From contig CAYNJF010000081.1 in assembly GCA_964397555.1 (NCBI GenBank), forward strand, positions 1 through 7,079: a stretch of 7,079 nucleotides of DNA, in the 5' to 3' direction. The notes under the pieces are model-generated. The model had not been told where the DNA came from. It did not search any database and saw only the letters and a list, made by a program, of their open reading frames with translations. Shown piece by piece: positions 1-5,914 of the stretch (its first letter is position 1; each line of letters starts with the position of its first letter). This DNA is from CAYNJF01 sp964397555. Lineage in GTDB: Bacteria > Pseudomonadota > Gammaproteobacteria > Berkiellales > Berkiellaceae. Position numbers and translations under genes: made by a program.

Positions 1-552
1 GGCTTTAGCCGTTTGGGCAATTCTTGGAGTTAACTTGTTGTCTTTGACGGGGCCTGTGATTTCGGCGCGAAATAGCTGCATCCCCCCCACACCAAGCATC
101 GGTAAAATGGCTACGGCCAGAATAATGATCCCAATCCCACCTAAAAATTGCAGTTGTTGGCGATAGTACAAGATTGAGTGAGGCAGACTATCCAGATCGG
201 ACAACACCGTAGAGCCTGTGGTTGTGATCCCCGAAACGGATTCAAAAAAAGCATCGGTAAATGAAATATTTGGATCGGGGCTTAAATAAAAAGGTAAGGC
301 TCCGACTAGGCACAGCACCGACCAAAATAAGACCACCACTAAAAAACCATCACGAGTTCTTAAATCACCTTTGGCATGACGAAAGGGATACCAGATAAAA
401 AAACCTAATCCAATGATGGCAAGGGTTGAGTAAACAAAAGCTGAAAGTGAGCCATCTTGATACCACTGCTCGACAAGCGTCGGGGGTATGAGTGAGATGC
501 TGAACATCATCAGCAACAGACCGAGTATGCGCAGAATGGTGGAGATATGCAT
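1..552 (-). CDS. trkH: TrkH, potassium uptake channel subunit (N-terminal part, runs off left edge)
   Basis: This is the membrane-spanning pore subunit of the Trk potassium uptake system in the inner membrane, gated by TrkA. I translated 184 residues on the minus strand with no stop; the gene continues past position 1, so the C-terminal part is missing. The start at 552 is ATG, 9 bases after the trkA stop, and an AGGA that begins inside that stop codon gives a ribosome site 7 bases upstream. A hydrophobic helix covers about residues 5-22, with more at about 44-55 and 69-87. The first P-loop is clear: SGITTTGS at about 108-114, with the selectivity-filter glycine at 113 (TrkH has four such repeats). 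Next come LQFLGGIGIIILAVAILP and GVGGMQLFRAE, which closely match E. coli TrkH as I recall it. Last gene visible in the def-fmt-rsmB-trkA-trkH run. A run of seven G encodes the GVGGM part. Family identity is very secure. Confidence 0.95.
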   Translation of the reverse strand, partial: MHISTILRILGLLLMMFSISLIPPTLVEQWYQDGSLSAFVYSTLAIIGLGFFIWYPFRHAKGDLRTRDGFLVVVLFWSVLCLVGALPFYLSPDPNISFTDAFFESVSGITTTGSTVLSDLDSLPHSILYYRQQLQFLGGIGIIILAVAILPMLGVGGMQLFRAEITGPVKDNKLTPRIAQTAKA

Positions 553-561
553 GTGGTGTTC

Positions 562-1935
562 CTAAATAAAGGTAATCCCAACCTGGAAAAGTTTTTCGAC
601 TTGGTGAATGGTTTGTTTATCAACCAAGAATAAAATCACATGATCTTCGGGCTCAATGAGGCAGTCCTCATATGCGATGATGACTTTATCTTCTCTGACA
701 ATGGCACCAATCGTTGTTCCGTAGGGAAGAGGGATTTCTTTGATGGTTCTTCCAATCACCATGCTGGTTCGGGCATCGCCATGAGCAATCACCTCAATGG
801 CTTCAGCGGCGCCACGCCGAAGGGAGTGCACATTAACCATGTCTCCACGACGGATATGAGTGAGCAGGCTTCCAATGGTTGATTGTTGTGGGGAAATAGC
901 AATATCAATGTCTCCCCCTTCAACGACATCCACGTAAGCGGGGTTATTTATGAGCGCCATCACCTTTTTTGCGCCTAAGCGCTTGGCTAACGTTGAAGAC
1001 ATGATGTTTGCTTCATCAGAGCTTGTTACGGCACAGAATACATCGGTGTTATAAATGTTTTCATCAAGAAGAAGTTCTCTGTCAGCGCAGTCTCCGACAA
1101 GCACAACCGTTCGCTCAAGATGATTGGCTAGATATTGAACTCTGTCTTTGTTGTGATCAATGACCTTCACTTGAAACTGATCTTCTAGAGCATGGCATAA
1201 CTTGTACCCAATGTTGCCGCCACCGGCAATGATCACACGCTTATAGGGTTCATCGACCTCGCGAAGCTCACTCATCACGGCATGAATGTTGTTGGGGGTG
1301 GCCAAGAAGAACACCTCATCGTCCGGCTCAATCACCGTGTCGTCCTGAGGGTGAATGGCTTTAGAGCGCCGATAAATCGCCACGACCTTGGTTTCGATGT
1401 TGGGCATGTGTTTTTTCATGTCTCCAAGGACATGGCCCACCAGTGGTCCACCATAAAAGGCACGAACAGAAATCAGCTGAACCCGCCCACTTGCAAAATT
1501 CACCACTTGCAAGGCATCAGGGTTTTGAATCAAACGTTTGATATGCTGCATGACCAGATGCTCTGGCGATATAAGCATATCAATAGGAAGTGCGTCGTTG
1601 GAGAAAAGCTCGTCGTAGACGACATACTCAGTCGAACGAACTCGAGCAATTTTAGTTGGGGTGCGAAACAAGCTATATGAAATCTGACATGCCACCATGT
1701 TTGTCTCATCCGAATTGGTGACGGCAATTAACATGTCGGCATCTTCAGCGCCTGCATTCATTAAAACGGATGGATAGGAAGCAACGCCATGGACGCAACG
1801 AATATCAATCCTTTCTTGCAAGTCTGCAAGCTTATCCGTATCAATATCAACGATCGTAATATCGTTGTCCTCGGTGGACAACGTTTGAGCAAGGGCTTTG
1901 CCTACCTGGCCAGCCCCTAAAATGATTATTTTCAT
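562..1935 (-). CDS. trkA: TrkA, NAD-binding regulatory subunit of Trk potassium transporter
   Basis: TrkA is a cytoplasmic peripheral protein that binds nucleotide and controls potassium flow through TrkH. The 457 residues equal the E. coli length to within one. The layout is the classic duplicated RCK form. The first Rossmann domain has GAGQVG at 7-12 and the ribose-binding acid D30. A TrkA-C domain spans about 140-225. The second Rossmann domain has GGGNIG at 238-243 and acid D260, and a second TrkA-C domain covers about 365-457. Conserved stretches include SDETNMVACQ and DIAISPQQ. The start is ATG, 3 bases after the rsmB stop, with no strong Shine-Dalgarno, so translation probably depends on ribosomes arriving from rsmB (inference). 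Both dinucleotide sites look intact and nothing is truncated. The trkA-trkH pairing strongly supports the function. Confidence 0.97.
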   Translation of the reverse strand: MKIIILGAGQVGKALAQTLSTEDNDITIVDIDTDKLADLQERIDIRCVHGVASYPSVLMNAGAEDADMLIAVTNSDETNMVACQISYSLFRTPTKIARVRSTEYVVYDELFSNDALPIDMLISPEHLVMQHIKRLIQNPDALQVVNFASGRVQLISVRAFYGGPLVGHVLGDMKKHMPNIETKVVAIYRRSKAIHPQDDTVIEPDDEVFFLATPNNIHAVMSELREVDEPYKRVIIAGGGNIGYKLCHALEDQFQVKVIDHNKDRVQYLANHLERTVVLVGDCADRELLLDENIYNTDVFCAVTSSDEANIMSSTLAKRLGAKKVMALINNPAYVDVVEGGDIDIAISPQQSTIGSLLTHIRRGDMVNVHSLRRGAAEAIEVIAHGDARTSMVIGRTIKEIPLPYGTTIGAIVREDKVIIAYEDCLIEPEDHVILFLVDKQTIHQVEKLFQVGITFI

Positions 1936-1938
1936 GGT

Positions 1939-3225
1939 CTACTGTTTGATCAAAGTCGCATAATAAAACCCATCATGGGTTTTGCCTGGTAAGATCTGTC
2001 GACCAAACGTTTGAGCCACTCCGAAATCCTGTTCAATAGCTAGCTCTCTTGCATCAGGAGTTTGACTCAAAAACGACTGCACTTGATCCACGTTCTCTTC
2101 CTTAAAGATAGAACAGGTGACATAGACTAGTATGCCACCACGTTTGAGCATCGGCCATAAGTTGCGGAGCAATTGTGCTTGAGTTTTTGTCAATTCATTG
2201 ACTTTTTCTTGGGTCAGGAGGACTTTGATGTCAGGGTGTCGCCCTATCACACCAGAGCCTGAACAAGGAGCATCCACCAATATCCTGTCGTATAAGGCGC
2301 CATCCCACCAATCGGTCTTGGCGGCATCTCCTTCGATAAGGCGAGCTTTAAGTTGAAGGCGACCCAAGGTCTGCTCTAGTTTAGAGAGTCGGTTTGGGCT
2401 TATCTCAACACAATCAAGCGAAAGCGTGGGTTGATGTTCGAGAAGGTGGGCCGACTTACCTCCGGGGGCGGCGCATGCATCAAGAACATGCATACCAGGT
2501 TCAGCGTTAACAAGCGCTTGGGCGTATTGAGCGCTTAAGTCTTGAACTGAAGACAAGCCTTCTTCGAATCCAGGTAAAGCAGACACATCCACAGGTTGCT
2601 CAAGCTGTAGGGCGCAATCAAGCTTAGGCACACGTTGTGCAAGAATGCCTTGCTCTTTGCATCGAGCTTGATAATCAGTCACCGTTACTTTCGCTTGATT
2701 AACCCGTAATGTCATAACGGGGTGACTCAAGCTTGAACTCACGATGTTTGGTTCGTCCTTCGGCCATTGCTCAATGATTTTTTCGTAAAACCATTGAGAC
2801 ATCCAGCGTTGGGTGTGTGCGGTTTGATTGGCTTGTTCGACCAGAGTGTCTTTTTGACGACAAAAATTTCGCAAGGTTGCATTAACAAGGCCTTTGGCCC
2901 ATGTCTTTTTTAAGTCTTTTGTGGTGTCGACCGCTTGATGCACGACGGCGGCCGGTTTACCCTGCTCGAAAATGAGTTCATTCAGACCGCACAGCAAAAG
3001 TGCATAAAGATCGTAATCTTTGGCTTTGAAGGGTTTATTTATGAGACGCTTAGCAATGGCATCTAAGAAGTGGTATCGACGCAGCACACTAAAGCATTCA
3101 TGCACCACACGTTTTCGTGTGTTTGGGTGACACCCAAGAATAACTTTAGCTTTTGGGTTAAACATGTGTCGCTCATGAATCACACGCTTTAGTTGTTGAC
3201 AAGCAATGGCTCGAGCGTTGGTCAA
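1939..3225 (-). CDS. rsmB: RsmB (Sun), 16S rRNA m5C967 methyltransferase
   Basis: RsmB uses S-adenosylmethionine to make 5-methylcytosine at position 967 (E. coli numbering) of 16S rRNA. The 428 residues match the family length of about 429. Residues 1-125 form the NusB-like RNA-binding domain (LLLCGLNELIF, then KGLVNATLRNF). The Nol1/Nop2/Sun methyltransferase domain fills about 160-428. It has the SAM-binding motif DACAAPGGKS at 249-258, acid E274, and DAPCSGSG at 318-325 with C321. The catalytic-nucleophile motif TCS has C371. The start is TTG at 3225: its TTGA overlaps the fmt stop by four bases, and an AGGAG lies 7 bases upstream, inside the fmt end. The first internal ATG, at codon 21, would remove part of the NusB-like domain, so TTG is the better start. 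This placement suggests translational coupling to fmt. Confidence 0.96.
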   Translation of the reverse strand: MTNARAIACQQLKRVIHERHMFNPKAKVILGCHPNTRKRVVHECFSVLRRYHFLDAIAKRLINKPFKAKDYDLYALLLCGLNELIFEQGKPAAVVHQAVDTTKDLKKTWAKGLVNATLRNFCRQKDTLVEQANQTAHTQRWMSQWFYEKIIEQWPKDEPNIVSSSLSHPVMTLRVNQAKVTVTDYQARCKEQGILAQRVPKLDCALQLEQPVDVSALPGFEEGLSSVQDLSAQYAQALVNAEPGMHVLDACAAPGGKSAHLLEHQPTLSLDCVEISPNRLSKLEQTLGRLQLKARLIEGDAAKTDWWDGALYDRILVDAPCSGSGVIGRHPDIKVLLTQEKVNELTKTQAQLLRNLWPMLKRGGILVYVTCSIFKEENVDQVQSFLSQTPDARELAIEQDFGVAQTFGRQILPGKTHDGFYYATLIKQ

Positions 3226-4142
3226 ATCAACTCTCCTGGCACAAAAAGCGTTTTCCTTGCATTCAAAAGATCACCGACCGCAAGCATTTTTTTTCCTGGG
3301 AATTGGATATGCGTCATCACAATAGAGCCTTGTTGACAGCCCACTTCAACGCCATCTTTGTTGGCTTGGATAATTTCCCCAGGCTTGCCTTTCTGATGGC
3401 CGAGGTGAGCGGCTCCGACTTTGAGTACTTGTCCTTGGTGGGTAAACCACGAGCCAGGCCAAGGATAAAATGCGCGCACTTTACGTTCAAGAAAAGTCGC
3501 GTCCTTCTCAGCAAAGCGCAACTCTCCATCGGATTTTTTAATTTTATGCGCATAGCTTGCTTGGCTATCATCTTGGCGCTCAGGCTCAAGCGCATCTATC
3601 TGAGCTAGCCCCTCTAGCAAGCAGTCTGCCCCAAGGGTGGCCAGTGCATCATGCATGGATGCACCTGTGTGATTGCCAACCGGGATTTGTTTTTTGAGAA
3701 GCATGTCACCTGTGTCTAATCCTTTGTCCATCTGCATGAGCGTAACTCCTGTGAGCGTGTCTCCATGCAAGATTGAGTGTTGAATCGGTGAGGCGCCACG
3801 CCAATGGGGTAACAAAGAGCCGTGCACATTCCAGCATCCGCGCTTTGGTAGATTCAACACCGCTTCAGGGATCAAAAGCCCATAAGCACTAACCACCATC
3901 AAGTCAGACTCCAAAGAAGCCAATAAGGATTGAATGGTTTCATCTTTTAACGATGCAGGCTGCTCGACTCGTAAGCCTTGCTCCTGTGCATAGGCTTTGA
4001 CCGCCGAGACGTTCATTTTTTGGCCGCGACCCGAGGGTCTATCAGGCTGAGTGAGCACCAACACGATATCGTAGCCGGCTTCCACCAAGGCTTTAAGCTG
4101 AGTTTTTGCAAAATCTGGCGTGCCAGCAAAAATGATTTTCAA
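3222..4142 (-). CDS. fmt: Fmt, methionyl-tRNA formyltransferase
   Basis: Fmt transfers formyl from 10-formyltetrahydrofolate to initiator Met-tRNA in the cytoplasm, giving the fMet used to start translation. At 306 residues it is slightly short of the E. coli 315. The N-terminal catalytic domain (about 1-190) has IIFAGTPDFA at the start and the tRNA-contacting loop TQPDRPSGRG at 31-40. It also has the active-site NVHGSLLPHWRGASPI with N105 and H107, and D143 in MDKGLDTGD. These correspond to N106, H108 and D144 of E. coli. The C-terminal beta-barrel tRNA-binding domain is about 203-306. The start codon is TTG at 4142, in a TTGA that overlaps the def stop; a TAGAGG sits 7 bases upstream. TTG is the only start consistent with the family N terminus. 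A run of eight A lies near the 3' end, encoding GKKM. Confidence 0.97.
   Translation of the reverse strand: MKIIFAGTPDFAKTQLKALVEAGYDIVLVLTQPDRPSGRGQKMNVSAVKAYAQEQGLRVEQPASLKDETIQSLLASLESDLMVVSAYGLLIPEAVLNLPKRGCWNVHGSLLPHWRGASPIQHSILHGDTLTGVTLMQMDKGLDTGDMLLKKQIPVGNHTGASMHDALATLGADCLLEGLAQIDALEPERQDDSQASYAHKIKKSDGELRFAEKDATFLERKVRAFYPWPGSWFTHQGQVLKVGAAHLGHQKGKPGEIIQANKDGVEVGCQQGSIVMTHIQFPGKKMLAVGDLLNARKTLFVPGELI
3231..3237 (-). promoter_or_regulatory. Ribosome binding site deciding the rsmB TTG start
   Basis: AGGAGAG on the minus strand lies within the last codons of fmt. Its AGGAG core (3233-3237) ends seven bases before TTG 3225. This is a strong site, which makes the unusual start codon believable and fits coupled translation of fmt and rsmB. 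Confidence 0.7.
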
Positions 4143-4642
4143 GATAGTGCCTCTAAATGCTTTTTCATTTTTTTCAGATACAAACTTCGCTTGAGTGCCG
4201 AGACTTTATCTAAAAAGGTGATGCCATCTAAATGCTCAATCTCGTGCTGCACGCAAAAAGATTCTAAACCATCCGCTTCTTTGGTGTGCTTTTGACCCTG
4301 TTTGTCATAGTATTCATACACAATGCTTTTGGCACGTTTGACCTGAATGAAAAGACCTGGGAATGAAAGACACCCCTCTTGTGAGGTGGCCGTCCCACGC
4401 TTTTCTAGAATCTTTGGATTGATAAGACAAACCGGTTGATCGGCGTTCTCAGAGAGATCCATCACAATCACTCTCATGTCGAGACCAACCTGATTGGCTG
4501 CAAGGCCACACCCATTGGTTTCATACATGGTTTCAAGCATGTCATCTAAGTTTTGATGCAAGGCATCGTCGAACGAACATACCGCTGTAGTTTTTTGACT
4601 CAAATGTCGATTAGGGTAACTTAATACCGCCAATACTGTCAT
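4139..4642 (-). CDS. def: Def, peptide deformylase
   Basis: Def is the metalloenzyme that removes the formyl group from the N-terminal methionine of nascent proteins at the ribosome. The 167 residues fit the usual size (169 in E. coli). All three signature motifs are present: motif 1 GCGLAANQVG at 44-53, motif 2 EGCLS at 89-93 with metal ligand C91, and motif 3 HEIEH at 133-137, where H133 and H137 bind the metal and E134 is catalytic. Motif 3 has glutamate where most family members have aspartate (HExDH), a conservative change. The start is ATG with AGAGGG 7 bases upstream. It is the first gene of the leftward operon, and its last four bases overlap the fmt start. Its own promoter lies in the divergent region. 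Fully intact. Confidence 0.97.
   Translation of the reverse strand: MTVLAVLSYPNRHLSQKTTAVCSFDDALHQNLDDMLETMYETNGCGLAANQVGLDMRVIVMDLSENADQPVCLINPKILEKRGTATSQEGCLSFPGLFIQVKRAKSIVYEYYDKQGQKHTKEADGLESFCVQHEIEHLDGITFLDKVSALKRSLYLKKMKKHLEALS
4150..4155 (-). promoter_or_regulatory. Ribosome binding site deciding the fmt TTG start
   Basis: TAGAGG on the minus strand lies inside the last codons of def, seven bases before TTG 4142. It supports initiation at this TTG rather than at a later codon. The 13 bases 4143-4155 (TAGAGGCACTATC) match 11 of 13 with the def leader at 4644-4656 (TAGAGGGTCTATC). Confidence 0.7.
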
Positions 4643-4644
4643 CG

Positions 4645-4657
4645 ATAGACCCTCTAT
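4645..4657 (-). promoter_or_regulatory. Small hairpin enclosing the def ribosome binding site
   Basis: Read on the def mRNA strand, ATAGA-GGG-TCTAT forms a perfect five-pair stem with a three-base GGG loop, ending three bases before the def ATG. The Shine-Dalgarno AGAGGG (4650-4655) is partly in the stem and partly in the loop. Such a stem is short and A/U-rich, so it would be weak at normal temperature. A role in modulating def translation is inference. Confidence 0.4.
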
Positions 4658-4670
4658 GTTGCTTTGCCAT

Positions 4671-4699
4671 AGCCTACCATTTTCACTGAACAGTGTCAG
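4671..4699 (-). promoter_or_regulatory. Candidate sigma70 promoter for the def operon
   Basis: On the minus strand CTGACA (4699-4694, five of six matches to TTGACA) is separated by 17 bases from TAGGCT (4676-4671). TAGGCT matches the -10 consensus at only three of six, but it is preceded directly by TGG, an extended -10 motif. A start near 4664 would leave a leader of about 22 bases. No better box pair was seen upstream of def. Confidence 0.5.
4684..4695. promoter_or_regulatory. Perfect dyad CACTG-AA-CAGTG, possible operator
   Basis: A 12-base inverted repeat with two five-base arms lies within the def promoter candidate. It overlaps the edge of the -35 box and reaches into the spacer, so a protein bound here could block def transcription. 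It does not fit the LexA consensus (CTG-N10-CAG). A second, imperfect dyad (AGTTAATTAGCT, 4704-4715) lies between the two divergent promoters. The regulator, if any, is unknown, and a dyad of this size can occur by chance. Confidence 0.3.
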
Positions 4700-4718
4700 G
4701 TTGAGTTAATTAGCTTAG

Positions 4719-4749
4719 TTGTCGATTGGGGGGCGCTCTGGGCTATAAT
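4719..4749 (+). promoter_or_regulatory. Candidate sigma70 promoter for tsaP-dprA-smg
   Basis: A perfect TATAAT -10 box occupies 4744-4749. The best -35 is TTGTCG (4719-4724, four of six matches) with a long 19-base spacer; an alternative GTCGAT would give 17 bases but matches poorly. The predicted start is near A4756, a leader of about 28 bases before the tsaP ATG. The spacer contains a run of six G (4728-4733). Confidence 0.6.
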
Positions 4750-4783
4750 AAAATTAGACATATACACACAAAGCAAGGTGTCC

Positions 4784-5875
4784 ATGCTCGCTTTCGTTGG
4801 AAGATTTATTTCGGTTTTGCTCTTAATGGGGACATGGGTCATGGCGCTTGCCGGCCCTACTTGGCTCAAAGAGGACGCTCCTTCTCAGTACGTGGTTCAA
4901 GAGGGTGATACCCTTTGGGACATTGCCGGTCAATTTCTCCATGATCCCTGGCGATGGTCTGAGTTGTTTGCTTCTTCTGATTTAGACAACCCAGATTTGA
5001 TTTATCCTGGCGACGTGATCATTTTACAAAATGGACAAGACATCCCCAGCATCCGCATTGAGCGTCGGGTAGAAGTGGAGTCTGTTTTAACAAAAGATGG
5101 GGTGACCAAGCTTATTCCAAGAATCAGAGAGTATCGAGCATCTAAGGCCGTTCCGACGATTCCTATGAATGTTATTGGTCCCTTTTTAACTCAATCTCAG
5201 ATTCTTCCGCCCGGCTTTATGGTGGGCACACCAAAGATCGGAGCCATTGACGAGAGTCGATTACTGGTTTCAGAAGGAAGTCGCTTTTATGTCGAAGGGT
5301 TTATCCCTTTCGAAGGTCAAGCGCTTGGGGTCTACCGTCCTGGGGAGACGCTTGTGAACCCTGCAACCGGTGAGGTTGTCGGGGAAGAGGCGGTTTTTTT
5401 AGGCGCGGCCGAGGTTGAGCTTCAAGGTGAGTTGTCGTCCATGATTTTGCGAAAAGGCGTGAAAGAAATCCGCATTGGTGATCGCATTCTTCCTCTTGAA
5501 GACGTCTACATCGAACCTTATTTTCTTCCCAAGCTTCCTGATAATGAGGCCCAAGGCTATATTTTGACGGTTCTTGATGGGATCGCGAGCATGGGCCAAT
5601 ATCAAGTCGTCTCCATCACAGGTGGGGATGACATGCTTCGTAGCGAAGGGGATGTTTTGGATGTGATTCAAACCCAACATAGCATGCCTGCACGATTGAC
5701 TCATAAAGAACGATTTGAAAAGCGGGTGTCACAACACCCGGTGCAATACCACACGTATCCACCCATTAAAATTGGTCGGATGATTGTCTTTAAGGTCTTT
5801 GAGCGTGCGAGCCTGGCTTTGGTGATGCACGCTGAGCGTCCAATAAACTTGCATGATGAAGTGAGAAGGCCCTAA
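4784..5875 (+). CDS. tsaP: Secreted LysM-domain protein, TsaP-like (type IV pilus secretin-associated)
   Basis: This is a periplasmic peptidoglycan-binding protein. With ATG at 4784 it has 363 residues. A Sec signal peptide spans 1-23: R7, a hydrophobic core ISVLLLMGTWVM, then ALA before a likely signal-peptidase cut at A23/G24. One LysM domain follows at about 36-81, opening with YVVQEGDTLWDIAGQF and closing with YPGDVI. The remainder (about 90-363) has no motif I can name with certainty. In the TsaP family a C-terminal FlgT-like domain ends such proteins, and residues about 255-348 would be that part. TsaP helps anchor the PilQ secretin to the cell wall. The P. aeruginosa homologue (PA0020, from memory) sits in the same place beside def and dprA, which is the main reason for the name. 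An in-frame GTG at 4778 is a possible earlier start, but AAGG (4775-4778) overlaps it and is better placed for ATG 4784. Function as a pilus protein is inferred from family and synteny. Confidence 0.75.
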   Translation: MLAFVGRFISVLLLMGTWVMALAGPTWLKEDAPSQYVVQEGDTLWDIAGQFLHDPWRWSELFASSDLDNPDLIYPGDVIILQNGQDIPSIRIERRVEVESVLTKDGVTKLIPRIREYRASKAVPTIPMNVIGPFLTQSQILPPGFMVGTPKIGAIDESRLLVSEGSRFYVEGFIPFEGQALGVYRPGETLVNPATGEVVGEEAVFLGAAEVELQGELSSMILRKGVKEIRIGDRILPLEDVYIEPYFLPKLPDNEAQGYILTVLDGIASMGQYQVVSITGGDDMLRSEGDVLDVIQTQHSMPARLTHKERFEKRVSQHPVQYHTYPPIKIGRMIVFKVFERASLALVMHAERPINLHDEVRRP

Positions 5876-5877
5876 AC

Positions 5878-5899
5878 TTGTGCCCCTTTTGGGTCACAA
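5878..5899 (+). other. Imperfect hairpin between tsaP and dprA
   Basis: TTGTG-CCC pairs with GGG-T-CACAA around a CTTTT loop, leaving one bulged T: eight pairs in total. It fills over half of the 39-base gap between the tsaP stop and the dprA start. No run of T follows, so it does not look like a Rho-independent terminator. It could shape mRNA stability or processing between the two genes. Confidence 0.35.
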
Positions 5900-5914
5900 A
5901 CATGGAGAGATCTC

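Noticed and set aside
640..882. 80-codon plus-strand open frame opposite trkA
   Set aside because: Antisense to the conserved TrkA C-terminal part, low-complexity appearance, no supporting context.
1282..1680. 132-codon plus-strand open frame opposite trkA
   Set aside because: It lies wholly inside intact trkA, has no recognisable domain, and is a shadow of the coding strand.
3303..3608. Plus-strand frame, and the minus-strand frame at 3317-3595, within fmt
   Set aside because: Both are out of frame with the fmt C-terminal domain and show no domain; Fmt itself is complete.
3978..4295. Plus-strand frame across the def/fmt junction
   Set aside because: Opposite two well-supported genes with no motif.
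4684..4695. LexA (SOS) box
   Set aside because: Arms are separated by two bases, not the CTG-N10-CAG layout, so it does not fit the gammaproteobacterial consensus.
4778..4780. GTG as the tsaP start
   Set aside because: The only Shine-Dalgarno-like AAGG overlaps this codon; ATG at 4784 is better spaced and leaves a normal signal peptide. GTG is not excluded.
4726..4908. Plus-strand frame overlapping the tsaP promoter and start
   Set aside because: It would begin inside the promoter spacer, before the predicted transcript start, and overlaps the signal peptide codons of tsaP.
5399..5704. Minus-strand frame within tsaP
   Set aside because: Shadow frame with no ribosome site or domain.
5878..5899. 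Rho-independent terminator after tsaP
   Set aside because: The hairpin is bulged and is followed by ACATGG with no run of T.
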